A DNA stretch of 64,000 bases from Bin87 sp965116785. GTDB taxonomy: Bacteria > Chloroflexota > Dehalococcoidia > Lucifugimonadales > UBA3495. Positions 8,711 through 18,034 of this stretch are shown in pieces. The position numbers were made by a program, and so were the translations under genes. Numbering within the stretch: the stretch's first letter is position 1; each line of letters opens with the position of its first letter. The notes below the pieces were generated by a model. That model made no database searches. It worked only from the letters and a program-made list of their open reading frames with translations, and was not told where the DNA came from. The DNA is taken from positions 558,001-622,000 of the forward strand of contig OZ220731.1 in the NCBI GenBank assembly GCA_965116785.1, written 5' to 3'.

Positions 8711-9961
8711 TCAGGCTTTGCCGTCGGCTTCCAGTTGGGCCACCTCATCCTGAGTCAGCCCACCGATGCTGCACAGGACGTCGTGGTTGTGCTGTCCCAG
8801 CCTCGGCGGCGGGTTGGCCGGCGTATCCGCGCATCCCGTCAACTGCACCGGGGTGTTGACCGTGCGGAAGGAGCGGCCGTAGGTGTCGCCGCTGTCCACG
8901 AACATGTTCCGGTTCTCCAGGTGCGGGCAGCTGTCCAGGTCCGCCGCGTCCTGCACTATCCCCATTGAGAACCCGCAATCCAGGAGATGCTGGTTCAGCT
9001 CCCGTTTCGGGATGTTCTGCGACCATTCTTCGATGGCCGGGACGATATGGCTGGAGAAGAAAGGCCCGGTCACGCCTCGGCCGAGATAACGTGGGTCGTC
9101 ACCCAGTTCCGGCCGGCCTACGAGATTCCACATTGCCTTCCACTTGTCGTCGGCGTCGCCGGCGCCGGCCAGCACCACGTATCCGTCGGACGCCCGCAAA
9201 GTGAGTTGCGCGGAGAACATGTTCTCGCGGGCCGTGGTGGTCACCTGCCCGGTGCACTGGAAGAGCGGCATGCTGCTGGTGGTATGGGCCGCCATGCAGT
9301 CGTACATGGACATGTCCACATGCTGCCCGCGACCGGTCTTGCGCCGCGACTCCAGCGCCAGCATAACCCCCAGCGCGGACCATACCGCCGGCACTGAGTC
9401 GCCCATGTTGTCGCCGACCATTTGGGGCCCGCTTTCCGGCGTCCCAGTCGTTACCATCCAGCCGCCCATGCCCTGGACGCAGGGGTTGTTCGCGGGCCAA
9501 TTGGAGTACGGCCCGCGCATTCCGTCGCTGTCGCCGTAGCCCGAGATGCTCGCGTACACCAGCCCGGGGTTGATCTCACTCAGGCGCTCGTAGCTGAAAC
9601 CGAGGCGACCCATGGCGCCGGGCCCCCAGTTGTCCAGCAGCACGTCCGAAACCTTGAGCATGTTTTCGAAAGCCCGTTTGCCGACCGGGTCTCTCAGGTC
9701 CAGGGATACACTTTTCTTGTTGCGGTTGACGCCGAGATAGCGTGCGCTGATCTGCGAGCCGTCCGGACCCTCCACGAAAGGTTCGTTCCGGCGCGCCTGG
9801 TCTCCGGTGCCCGGTCGTTCGATCTTGATCACCTCCGCTCCCATGTCCGCCAGGATCATGGAGCAGAATGGCCCGGCAACGATGTGCGTGGCGTCCAGCA
9901 CACGCAGCCCTTCCAGCGGCAATGGTTGCAGATTCGGTTCAGGGTTGGCAGGTGAGGTCAT
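8711..9961 (-). CDS. CaiB/BaiF family (class III) CoA-transferase
   Basis: A 416-aa class III CoA-transferase that moves CoA between carboxylic acids through an aspartyl intermediate. The start LEGLRVLDATHIVAGPFCSM, then ADMGAEVIKIERPG and NRNKKSVSLDLRDP, are family hallmarks. The catalytic Asp is probably in GDNMGDSVPAVWSA. The substrate cannot be read. No enoyl-CoA partner gene is adjacent, so it may act alone on an imported organic acid. GGAG lies 7 nt before the ATG. A second family member is at 45151-46365. Confidence 0.92.
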   Translation of the reverse strand: MTSPANPEPNLQPLPLEGLRVLDATHIVAGPFCSMILADMGAEVIKIERPGTGDQARRNEPFVEGPDGSQISARYLGVNRNKKSVSLDLRDPVGKRAFENMLKVSDVLLDNWGPGAMGRLGFSYERLSEINPGLVYASISGYGDSDGMRGPYSNWPANNPCVQGMGGWMVTTGTPESGPQMVGDNMGDSVPAVWSALGVMLALESRRKTGRGQHVDMSMYDCMAAHTTSSMPLFQCTGQVTTTARENMFSAQLTLRASDGYVVLAGAGDADDKWKAMWNLVGRPELGDDPRYLGRGVTGPFFSSHIVPAIEEWSQNIPKRELNQHLLDCGFSMGIVQDAADLDSCPHLENRNMFVDSGDTYGRSFRTVNTPVQLTGCADTPANPPPRLGQHNHDVLCSIGGLTQDEVAQLEADGKA

Positions 9962-10139
9962 GGTCTTGCTCCATCAGCGTGCCAGGATCGAAACGGCGCC
10001 GTGGCTGGGCGCCCGTCCCAACTATACGGGATTGAACGTGAGACCGCAGGGGAAACGGCTCGGGTTTCCGGTGGGCAGTATCGCCGCCGTGAACCGCGCA
10101 TGTGAACCGGGCGCGGGCCGGACGCGGAGACTGCGGACG

Positions 10140-11138
10140 CTAGCGCGACCTTTCGCGGATGTATCCCACCATTTCCAGGAGTGACCGCCGCGCTGCGCAG
10201 TCCGGCAAATCGTCAAGCGCCGCCGCCGCCTCGGAGCAGTAGTCGCGGATCACCGCGAAGCAGTCGGGGACGATGGTTGACCCGTCGATCATGTCCAGCG
10301 ACTTCTGCAGCAGGTGGTCCACGTCCGACCCGCCGTTGGTTATGGATGCGAACAGCCTGTCGATGGGATGGTCATCCGGGTACCGTTCCATCAGCATGAT
10401 GGTGGGGAGCGTCAGCACTCCTTGCAGCAGGTCGTTGCCCACGGGTTTTCCGATTTCGCTGGCGTCGCCCTGGATGTCCAGGAGGTCGTCCACGATCTGG
10501 AAAGCCATGCCCACGTTGTAACCGTATTTGCGCAATGCCTGCACCTGGTTCTCCGGTGCCCCGCTGAGTATCGACCCGGTTTCGGCGGACGTGCAGAACA
10601 GCGACGCGGTCTTGCGATAGATGCGCTCGTCGTACAGCCGGCGGGCCTTGGAAGGGTCGAAGGTTGTGAAAAATTCGATCAGCTGCCCGCTGGCGAGCTC
10701 CATGATCGTTTCGGAGAACCGGCGGATCACCCGAACCACCCCGGTCTCGCAGACGAAGGTGGCGGAAGTGGCGAACAGGTAGTCCCCCAGTAGGACCGCG
10801 ACGTGGTTGCCGTACATCTTGTTGATGGTCGGCTTGCCCCGCCTCAGGCCGGCGTTGTCGACGGTGTCGTCGTGGATAAGGGTCGCCAGGTGCAGCAGTT
10901 CCACTGCCGCCGCCATGATGAGCGACAGCTTCCGCTCGTGCTCGTGAAAATCCGCCGACAACAGGGTCAGGGCGGGGCGGACCCGCTTGCCGCCGGAACG
11001 GATGGCGTAGTCTAGGAGCGGGTCCAGGTCGGCGATGTCGGTCTGGCATAGCTCGTGCAGCTGCTCCTCGACCTGGGCCAACTGGTCGACCACCGGAGCG
11101 TAGATCGATACGGTTTGCAGGTCCAGCCCGGGCTGCAC
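10140..11138 (-). CDS. polyprenyl (trans-isoprenyl) diphosphate synthase
   Basis: A 332-aa chain-elongating prenyltransferase of the IspB/HepT type. The first aspartate-rich motif is LIHDDTVDNAGLRRGKPT and the second is FQIVDDLLDIQGD, both complete, with GGKRVRPAL upstream. Products in this family are long-chain quinone side chains or undecaprenyl precursors. The GTG at 11138 is chosen because it yields LQTVSIYAPV near the start, as in relatives, and leaves 26 bp after metG. The open frame to 11732 only shadows metG. Confidence 0.92.
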   Translation of the reverse strand: MQPGLDLQTVSIYAPVVDQLAQVEEQLHELCQTDIADLDPLLDYAIRSGGKRVRPALTLLSADFHEHERKLSLIMAAAVELLHLATLIHDDTVDNAGLRRGKPTINKMYGNHVAVLLGDYLFATSATFVCETGVVRVIRRFSETIMELASGQLIEFFTTFDPSKARRLYDERIYRKTASLFCTSAETGSILSGAPENQVQALRKYGYNVGMAFQIVDDLLDIQGDASEIGKPVGNDLLQGVLTLPTIMLMERYPDDHPIDRLFASITNGGSDVDHLLQKSLDMIDGSTIVPDCFAVIRDYCSEAAAALDDLPDCAARRSLLEMVGYIRERSR

Positions 11139-11164
11139 GGTGGATCGCTCAGGAACAGCGGGGA

Positions 11165-12850
11165 TCAGGCGGAGACGCCCAAATGGCCGGCTTCCTGCTC
11201 CGCCACAGCGTCGTCCAGCTTGGTGTACAGATTCGACGGGTTCCGGAGGACGCCGCCAGGCTTGATGGCGCCGACCAACGCGTCGAAGTCCCACGGCTCT
11301 TCGGAAACTTCCCCGTCGAACCCGAGGAACCCGTGCAGCTTCTGGCTGGTGAACGGGAGATACGGCGCCAGCATGACCTTGAGGCAGTTGAGCACCTGTA
11401 TTGTGGTTCCCAACGATCGTGCGGCGTGCGCCCGGTCTTCCTTGATCGCCTGCCAGGGAGCCCTGGCGTCGAGATAGCGGTTGCACTCCTGCGCCAGCCC
11501 GAAAGCCTGGCTGATGCCGGCGCGAAAGCGCGTGTGTGCCAGGCTGTCGTCCACCGCCGTCATCGTCTCGCGGGCCGTCTGCAACAGCCCGTGCTCCATG
11601 TCCTCGGGCGCGGACGCCTCCACGGGCACCTGGCCGTCGAAGTTGCGGTAGGTGAAACGGAGCACCCGGTTCACCAGGTTGCCGTAGGTGGCCACCAGCT
11701 CGTCGTTGTTGCGCCGGACAAACTCGCTCCAACTGAAATCGGTGTCGCCCGTCTCCGGCATGTTGATGGACAGCAGGTAGCGCAGAGGGTCCGGATCGTA
11801 TCGGTCCAGGTAGTCAGGGACCCACACCGCCCAGTTCTGACTGGTGGAGAACTTGCGGCTCTCCAGGCTCAGGAATTCATTCGCCGGCACGTCATAGGGC
11901 AGGTTCAAGCCGCCGTACCCCATGAGCATGGCCGGCCAGATGATGCTGTGGAAGGGGATGTTGTCCTTGCCGATGAAGTAGTAGGTCCTGGTGTTGTTAT
12001 CCTTCCAATAGTTCTGCCAGTCGTCCGCGTGGCGGTTGCGCGAAGCCCATTCGACTGCCGCCGACAGATAGCCGATCACCGCCTCGAACCACACGTAGAT
12101 CCGCTTTGCGTCGTAACCTTCCAGCGGAACCGGCACGCCCCAGGTCAGGTCGCGGGTGATCGCGCGGTCTTTCAGCCCGCCCTGCAGGAAACTCCGGGTG
12201 CCGTTGGCCACGTTGGGCCGCCAGTGGTGTTGCTGGTTGATCCATTCCAGCAGCGGCTCCTGGAAGGCGGACAGCTTCAGGAAGAAGTGCTCCGAGTCGC
12301 GAAACTCGGGGGCGTTTCCGCAGATGCTGCAGTACGGCTCCACCAGTTCGATGGGGTCCAGGGTGTGGCCGCACGCGTCGCATTGGTCGCCACGGGCTCG
12401 CTGGTTGGAGCAATGGGGGCACGTGCCCTCGACGTACCGGTCGGGCAGGAAGCGGTCGCAGCCCGAGCAGTGCGCCAGCAGCATGGTGTCAGGGTAGATG
12501 TACCCTTGTTCCTGGAGCCGCAGGAAAAAGTCCTGGACGACCTCCTGGTGGTTCGCGGTGTGGGTGGAGGTAAACAGGTCAAAGGAGATGCCCAACCGTT
12601 CCCACGTATCGAGGAACTGGGCATGGTAGCGTTCCAGCACTTCCTGGGGTTCCACGCCTTCCTGGTCGGCGCGGATGGTTATGGGAGTGCCGTGGGCATC
12701 GGATCCGGATACCATCAGCACATCGTTGCCCTTCATGCGGTGATAGCGGGCGAAAACATCGGCAGCCAGGTAGCAGCCGGCTACGTGTCCCATGTGCAGC
12801 GGGCCATTGGCGTAAGGCCACGCCACACCTATCAAGATGCGCTCGGGCAC
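11165..12850 (-). CDS. metG: methionyl-tRNA synthetase
   Basis: Class I synthetase, 561 aa. The HIGH-type motif is GPLHMGHVAG close to the N terminus. The zinc knuckle has four CxxC pairs (CSGC, CPHC, CDAC, CSIC). The second signature reads KFSTSQ in place of KMSKS, a variant also seen in actinobacterial-type MetRS. It lacks a C-terminal tRNA-binding extension. GTG at 12850 is preferred because GGAGGG lies 4 nt upstream. An in-frame ATG at 12862 overlaps that site. The prenyl synthase gene follows 26 bp downstream. Confidence 0.96.
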   Translation of the reverse strand: MPERILIGVAWPYANGPLHMGHVAGCYLAADVFARYHRMKGNDVLMVSGSDAHGTPITIRADQEGVEPQEVLERYHAQFLDTWERLGISFDLFTSTHTANHQEVVQDFFLRLQEQGYIYPDTMLLAHCSGCDRFLPDRYVEGTCPHCSNQRARGDQCDACGHTLDPIELVEPYCSICGNAPEFRDSEHFFLKLSAFQEPLLEWINQQHHWRPNVANGTRSFLQGGLKDRAITRDLTWGVPVPLEGYDAKRIYVWFEAVIGYLSAAVEWASRNRHADDWQNYWKDNNTRTYYFIGKDNIPFHSIIWPAMLMGYGGLNLPYDVPANEFLSLESRKFSTSQNWAVWVPDYLDRYDPDPLRYLLSINMPETGDTDFSWSEFVRRNNDELVATYGNLVNRVLRFTYRNFDGQVPVEASAPEDMEHGLLQTARETMTAVDDSLAHTRFRAGISQAFGLAQECNRYLDARAPWQAIKEDRAHAARSLGTTIQVLNCLKVMLAPYLPFTSQKLHGFLGFDGEVSEEPWDFDALVGAIKPGGVLRNPSNLYTKLDDAVAEQEAGHLGVSA

Positions 12851-13234
12851 GTTTCCCTCCATGATCCGATGACTGAAATGGCAAATCAATTTTAGCATAG
12901 CGGGCGCCCGACTTCGGTGCGATTGACTACCCGGAATGGCACGATTCGACACGATAGCCGCGAGATCAGCCCCTCGCGCGCATCCAGTTCGTCATCGGTA
13001 GCGCAGCGACGTCACGCCGGACTTGACGCCGAGCGGCAATCCCGTAGCCTCCGTGGTCGTCGCTACACCGACCAAACTGCCACATCGCTCGGCTGCTCGC
13101 AATCACGGTTTTGCCCAAAATGCGTGGGCTTGAAGATCAGTTCCGCGCTGGCTCGGCACCGTCTATAGGGTAGAATACTCGCACTTTCCACACCCAAACG
13201 AACGCGGCCGCGGCCCAACACTCAGACTGCTTCC
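12851..13234. other. intergenic region between divergent metG and S9 peptidase genes
   Basis: This 384-bp gap holds no convincing gene and no tRNA. A TAGAAT hexamer at 13171-13176, about 60 bp before the peptidase start, is a candidate -10 element with a weak CTGGCT at the -35 distance. Near 12890 the minus strand is AT-richer and may carry the metG promoter. Confidence 0.5.
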
Positions 13235-15310
13235 ATGACAGAACCCATAGGCCCAGACCTTTTTCGAAACCTGAAAACCGTTGGCGACCCGACGGTCTCA
13301 CCCGACGGGAGCCGGTGCGCTTACGTCCTTTCGTGGATTGACGGCGAGACCTCCGAGCCTCGGGCTCGGATCTATCACGTCGACCTGGACGCTGTGGATG
13401 GAGACCGAGCGCCCCGCGCTTTCACCCAGGGCAACAACGACGGCCATCCGCGTTTCTCGCCCGACGGCGCGACCCTTGCGTTCCTGCGTGCCGGCGCCAG
13501 CGGCGGGGACTCAACCCGCCAGGTCTGGCTCATGCCCGCTGGTGGTGGGGAGGCTGCCCAACTTTCCAAGCTCGCCGGAGGCGTGAGAGAGTTCGTCTGG
13601 TCGCCCGATTCCAGGCGGCTGGCGGTTGTGTCCGACGTAGAACCCGCGGACCGTCCCCAAGAACCGGAATCGCCCGCCGCAATGGAAGTGCACCGCATAC
13701 GTTACCGCCACGATGCCATTGGCTGGCGTGGGGACAGCCACTTCCACGTCTTCCTAGTCGACGCCGTTACGGGCAAGTCCAGTCAACTGACATCTGGCGA
13801 TTGGGATGATATGGCCCCCGCATGGTCGCCCGATGGCCGCCGCATCGCGTTTATTTCCGGGCGTTCCGGCGATCGGGACGTCACCGCCACAAACGAGGTC
13901 TACGTTGTGGAAGCGCCCGACGCGGCGGCGTCCGGCGCGGGGACAGCGGAACCGGAACTGTGGTCGCAGGGTCTTACCGATGTAGCCGCGGTTTCGTGGG
14001 CGCCTGACGGCCGCCGGCTCCTTGCTGCCGGTGGAACCGACGACGGTTTGATGGTGTTGTGGCAGGCGTACCTGTACGTGCTCGAACCAGGCTGCCTGCC
14101 GCAGCAGTTGAGCGACGACAGCCTGCGCCCGTGCCTCGGCTATCCGGGCATCTATCCTCCTCTCGATCTGCGGTGGCTGCCGGGCGACGGTGACGGGGAC
14201 GGCGGGCGCATCGTCTTCCTGGGCGACTCCCAGGGGGAAACCAGGCTGTACCAGACGGGAGTCGGGTCCGAAAGAGGATCAACTCCGTCGGCAGTCACTG
14301 GCGGGGGTGAACTCCTTTCCGGCGTTGCCATGGACGCCAAAGCCCGGCGAGTGGTCGTGACCGGTTCCGACCCCACAAATCCCTCGGACGCTTACGTGAT
14401 GCAGGGCGTCCCGAAAGAGGGTGAGGCTGATCGCCGTCGGATCACGGCGCACAACGACGGCTGGCTCGCCAAACATGCCCCAGTTCCGATGGAGAAGTTC
14501 CTGCTGGAGCGCGAGGACTGGGACATCGAATGCCGGCTGTACCATCCCCCAGGTTTCGATCCCAATCAGCGCTACCCGCTGGTGCTGGAGATTCACGGGG
14601 GCCCGAACGGTGCATTTTACGATTCATTCGTGCCGTGGCATCAGGTGTTGGCCGGCGCCGGATTTCTTACCCTCGCGGTGAATCCGCGCGGATCGTCCAC
14701 ATACGGCGAGGAGTTCGTCAACGCGGTTCTGGGCGACTGGGGCGGTGATGACTACCGCGATCTCATGGCCGCGGTTGACCTGGTGTGCGAGCGCGACTAC
14801 GTGGATACCGATCGATTGGGGGTTCACGGGTACAGTTACGGCGGCTACATGACCACGTGGATGATCGGGCACACCAACCGGTTCCGTGCGGCCGTGGCCG
14901 GCGCTCCGTGCATCGACCTGTGGACCATGTACGGCACCTCGGACATCGCCACCAGCTTCGGCGAAACCCAGTGGGCCATCCGGCTTGCCGGTGGGATGCC
15001 CATCAGCCGCCCCCTGGCCAACGAGTTGGCCGCCGGCGTGGATACCCTGGCCTTTCGGCTGCTTCAGCGGTCGCCCATCAAGTTCGCGCCCCAGGTTGAG
15101 ACCCCCGTGCTCCTGCTCCACGGCGAATCCGACGCCCGGTGCCCCATCGGCCAGAGCGAGCAATATTTCCAGGTGCTGAAGCGGTTGGAAAAGGACGTGG
15201 AAATGGTGCGCTTCCCCGGCTGCGGTCATGGGTTCCTCCGCACGGGACACGTTGCACTGCGCCAGGAATACCTGGAGCGTATGCTGGGATGGTTCCAGCG
15301 GTGGCTTTGA
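13235..15310 (+). CDS. S9 family (prolyl oligopeptidase-type) serine peptidase
   Basis: A 691-aa peptidase. Residues 1 to about 420 form WD/PD40-like beta-propeller repeats (HPRFSPDGATLAFL, FVWSPDSRRLAVV, PAWSPDGRRIAFISG). The C-terminal alpha/beta-hydrolase has the nucleophile Ser near 533 in GYSYGGYM, the Asp in GESDARCP near 631 and the His in CGHGF near 665. It resembles acylaminoacyl-peptidases and dipeptidyl aminopeptidases. There is no signal peptide, so it is probably cytoplasmic. No clear ribosome binding site precedes the ATG. Confidence 0.93.
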   Translation: MTEPIGPDLFRNLKTVGDPTVSPDGSRCAYVLSWIDGETSEPRARIYHVDLDAVDGDRAPRAFTQGNNDGHPRFSPDGATLAFLRAGASGGDSTRQVWLMPAGGGEAAQLSKLAGGVREFVWSPDSRRLAVVSDVEPADRPQEPESPAAMEVHRIRYRHDAIGWRGDSHFHVFLVDAVTGKSSQLTSGDWDDMAPAWSPDGRRIAFISGRSGDRDVTATNEVYVVEAPDAAASGAGTAEPELWSQGLTDVAAVSWAPDGRRLLAAGGTDDGLMVLWQAYLYVLEPGCLPQQLSDDSLRPCLGYPGIYPPLDLRWLPGDGDGDGGRIVFLGDSQGETRLYQTGVGSERGSTPSAVTGGGELLSGVAMDAKARRVVVTGSDPTNPSDAYVMQGVPKEGEADRRRITAHNDGWLAKHAPVPMEKFLLEREDWDIECRLYHPPGFDPNQRYPLVLEIHGGPNGAFYDSFVPWHQVLAGAGFLTLAVNPRGSSTYGEEFVNAVLGDWGGDDYRDLMAAVDLVCERDYVDTDRLGVHGYSYGGYMTTWMIGHTNRFRAAVAGAPCIDLWTMYGTSDIATSFGETQWAIRLAGGMPISRPLANELAAGVDTLAFRLLQRSPIKFAPQVETPVLLLHGESDARCPIGQSEQYFQVLKRLEKDVEMVRFPGCGHGFLRTGHVALRQEYLERMLGWFQRWL

Positions 15311-15406
15311 CCCACCCGCGACGCCGGTTTCCCGGGACACCTCCCGACGGCGGCTGGCCCAGTCTGTGGACCGTTCGATTCACCCCCACGGTGGAGGGAA
15401 ATAGCC

Positions 15407-15601
15407 ATGCCCGATCCAGATCTCAGCGTTGAACAGGTACGCAAGATGGCGGACCTTGTCGGCGTCCCCATTGACGACGCCGACCTCCCCGAGGTGGCCA
15501 ACCGCTTCGCGAGCCTGATGGAGGAACTTGACCGCCTGCGCGAACTTGACCTGGAAGGCATCGAGCCCGTCACCATCTTCCCCGACCCAGACGCGGGCTG
15601 A
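15407..15601 (+). CDS. GatC/AtzG-like small subunit
   Basis: A 64-aa protein resembling the small GatC or AtzG subunits that wrap around GatA-type amidases: LSVEQVRKMADLVGVPI, then RFASLMEELDRLRELDL and IEPVTIFPD. It lies 146 bp upstream of an amidase gene. That arrangement fits an AtzG-AtzE-like hydrolase pair better than the tRNA-dependent amidotransferase, because no gatB is present. GGAGG precedes the ATG. Confidence 0.78.
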   Translation: MPDPDLSVEQVRKMADLVGVPIDDADLPEVANRFASLMEELDRLRELDLEGIEPVTIFPDPDAG

Positions 15602-15660
15602 TAGCAGTCTGGCTGGGTTGGAGGCCAGGGCCTTCCCAAAGTATTTGACCACCATTAGAT

Positions 15661-15738
15661 TTCGCTCATCTTGAGCTTGTCGAAGGATACTCGCTGGTGC
15701 GGTTTTTTGGTTCGACAAGCTCACCATGAGCGAGCGAA
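15661..15738. repeat. long inverted repeat of dispersed-repeat type
   Basis: The arms at 15661-15684 and 15711-15738 share GAGCTTGTCGAA / TTCGACAAGCTC plus flanking TTCGCTC...CAT matches with small indels. They enclose a 26-nt AT-richer loop with TTTTTT. The gap lies between two same-strand genes. The arm sequence resembles palindromic elements repeated in many environmental genomes. The right arm ends just before the amidase ribosome binding site. Confidence 0.8.
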
Positions 15739-15747
15739 AGGGGACTA

Positions 15748-17187
15748 ATGAGCTCTGCACAATCCCAGGACGATATCGTTTTCCTCTCCGCCGAGGCCAC
15801 GTCGGCCGCCATCCGCAACGGGGATTTCACCGCAACCGACGCGGTCAACGCCTACCTCAGTCGCATCGACGCCATCGACGGCGACATCAAGTCCTACATC
15901 ACCGTGACCCGCGAGGAGGCCCTGGGCGCCGCTGCGGACGCGGACGACGCCCTCCGCCGCAGCGATGACGCCGCTGTTGGAGGAGCTCTCTTCGGCGTGC
16001 CCATGGCCATCAAGGACCAGTTCAACACGGAGGGCATTCTCACCAGTAACGGGTCGCGCGCCTATGCGGACAACGTCCCGTCCGAGGACGCGACCGTGGT
16101 GGCTCGCCTCAAGTCGGCCGGCGCAATCCTGCTGGGCAAGCTCAACCTCAGCGAGCTGGCCATGGGCGGCACGGCCGATCCGCCCTACGGCACCCCCCAT
16201 AACCCGTGGCGTCACGGGCATACACCCGGCGAGTCCAGCAGCGGGTCGGGCGCGGCGCTCGCGGCGCACCTCTGCGCTGCCTCCGTGGGCGAGGACACCG
16301 GCGGCAGCGGACGCGGCCCGGCGTCCTACTGCAACGCGGTGGGCCTCCGGCCGACATTTACCCGTATCAGTCGCCACGGCATCACGCCCATGTGCTGGTT
16401 CATGGACGCCGCATCTCCCATGACCAAGACCGTGGAGGACTGCGCACTGGTCCTGGGCGCTGTCGCCGGTTACGACCCCTTGGATCCGACCACCAGCCGC
16501 CGTCCGGTTCCCGACTATCGAGCGATGCTCGACGGAGATATCCGGGGCATGCGCGTCGGTCGCATGACGGAATTGTGCAACTCCCTCGATATGCATGCCG
16601 ACGTCCGCGGGGCCACCGATGCCGTGCTGGACACCCTCGCCGACCTGGGCGCCGAGGTGGTCGACATTTCTCTGCCGCTCACCGAGATCGCCGGCGCGAT
16701 CTTTGTGGGCATCGCCGACACTGAGGGAGCCGGCGCCCGCGACGGGCTGATGCGGCGGTCGCCAGAACTGCTGGACCGCGCTTCCCGTACCCGCCTGCAG
16801 AGCGCCTCCCTGGTCCCGGCCAAGGTGCAGAACCGGGCCATGAAGGCCCGGGTGTTGCTCCGGCAACAATTCGAGGACGCTTTCCGGCAGGTCGATGTCC
16901 TCGTGTCTCCGACCGCCCCGTATCCGGCCCCCCGGCACGACGCCCTGACAGCGCCCTTCGAGTCGGCGGACGACGTGCGCCAGCGCTTCTTCTTCCGCCG
17001 CTCCTACACCGGCTGCTACCCCTTAGCCGGGATGCCTGCGGTGTCTATCCCCGGCGGGTTCACCGAGGACGGACTGCCCATCGGCGTGCAACTGGGAGGC
17101 GGCCCCTTCGCGGAGGGGACCATTCTCAGGGCCGCTTACGCCTATCAGGAAGCCACCGACTGGCACACCCGGCGCGCCCCGGTTTAG
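15748..17187 (+). CDS. amidase (amidase signature family)
   Basis: A 479-aa amidase-signature enzyme. The Ser-cisSer-Lys triad is visible: Lys near 89 in VPMAIKDQFN, cis-Ser in GESSSGSGAALAA near 163-165 and the nucleophile Ser near 187 in GEDTGGSGRGPAS. Relatives include GatA, AtzE and biuret or allophanate hydrolases. The preceding small subunit and the lack of gatB argue for a metabolic amidase. The ATG follows an AAGGGG site. Confidence 0.92.
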   Translation: MSSAQSQDDIVFLSAEATSAAIRNGDFTATDAVNAYLSRIDAIDGDIKSYITVTREEALGAAADADDALRRSDDAAVGGALFGVPMAIKDQFNTEGILTSNGSRAYADNVPSEDATVVARLKSAGAILLGKLNLSELAMGGTADPPYGTPHNPWRHGHTPGESSSGSGAALAAHLCAASVGEDTGGSGRGPASYCNAVGLRPTFTRISRHGITPMCWFMDAASPMTKTVEDCALVLGAVAGYDPLDPTTSRRPVPDYRAMLDGDIRGMRVGRMTELCNSLDMHADVRGATDAVLDTLADLGAEVVDISLPLTEIAGAIFVGIADTEGAGARDGLMRRSPELLDRASRTRLQSASLVPAKVQNRAMKARVLLRQQFEDAFRQVDVLVSPTAPYPAPRHDALTAPFESADDVRQRFFFRRSYTGCYPLAGMPAVSIPGGFTEDGLPIGVQLGGGPFAEGTILRAAYAYQEATDWHTRRAPV

Positions 17188-17212
17188 CTGGAACGGCTCG
17201 CGGGGTCGCGGG

Positions 17213-17944
17213 CTAGGTCCGGAAGTTCACCCTGCGGAACGCCTCGGCGAGCGTCAGGCCGCTGAAATCCTCATCGGGATACTCGTTGCCGGCGTCGGCA
17301 GCCTCTTTGGCCCGTGCCCGCACAAAACTTTCCAGTTGTTCCCTGGACCGCTCGCGGACCAAGCTGCGGTGAGCCATGATCGAGTCCATCTTGGAGTCGA
17401 AATCGGCGGCAACCTCGACGAAGGTGTTGGGGTTTTCCGACCCCCAGAACATGACCGCGGCGGTTTTGTGGGGCTCAATCCCTTCGTTGGCGAACAGCTC
17501 ACCGAAGTGCAGGTGGTCCCGGGCGTACGGGAACACCGCGTCCAGTGTCACCTGCCCGGCGATGCGGTTGTCCCGGTGCCATTGCATGTTGCGTCGATAG
17601 GGCTCCGCCGTCAGCACAACATCGGGTTTGACGAGGCGGATCTGTCGGACGATGTCCCTGCGAAAATCCGACGTGTCTTCCAGTTCGCCGTCGGGCCGGC
17701 CCAGCATGACCACGTTCTTCACGCCCAGGATGTCTGCAGCGGCCAGTTGCTCCCGGCCCCGGGTGGCGGCCAGTTCCGTCGGGTCAACCTCCGGATCGTC
17801 CGTGCCCCTGCTGCCGTCGGTGCATAGCACGTAGTGGACCTCGGATCCCTCGCGCACCCAGCGGGAGATGGTGCCTCCGGCCCACACTTCCGCATCATCG
17901 GGATGGGGAATGACCACCAGGGCGCGTTCGGGTGTGTAATCCAT
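17213..17944 (-). CDS. PIG-L/LmbE family deacetylase
   Basis: A 243-aa zinc-dependent de-N-acetylase. The N-terminal metal-binding motif HPDDAE is at residues 13-18 and the second site is WHRDNR near 122, in place of the usual HxDH. Such enzymes deacetylate GlcNAc-inositol or bacillithiol precursors and many other N-acetyl sugars. A MshA-like glycosyltransferase is encoded less than 2 kb away on the same strand, so a link to a glycoside product is possible but unproven. Confidence 0.9.
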   Translation of the reverse strand: MDYTPERALVVIPHPDDAEVWAGGTISRWVREGSEVHYVLCTDGSRGTDDPEVDPTELAATRGREQLAAADILGVKNVVMLGRPDGELEDTSDFRRDIVRQIRLVKPDVVLTAEPYRRNMQWHRDNRIAGQVTLDAVFPYARDHLHFGELFANEGIEPHKTAAVMFWGSENPNTFVEVAADFDSKMDSIMAHRSLVRERSREQLESFVRARAKEAADAGNEYPDEDFSGLTLAEAFRRVNFRT

Positions 17945-18034
17945 GGAATGTGATCCTCCGGTCTGGGCGCTGACGATGCGTGCGCAGCGCGAATTTTGGC
18001 TGGGGGCCGCCTCGGGCGACCGCCATCGACCCGG

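Noticed and set aside
11183..12895. 570-aa open frame opposite metG
   Set aside because: Shadow of metG. The MetRS motifs on the minus strand are decisive.
15407..17187. GatCA part of the tRNA-dependent amidotransferase
   Set aside because: No gatB is nearby, and the small subunit and amidase are separated by a repeat. A metabolic amidase pair fits better, though gatB elsewhere cannot be excluded.
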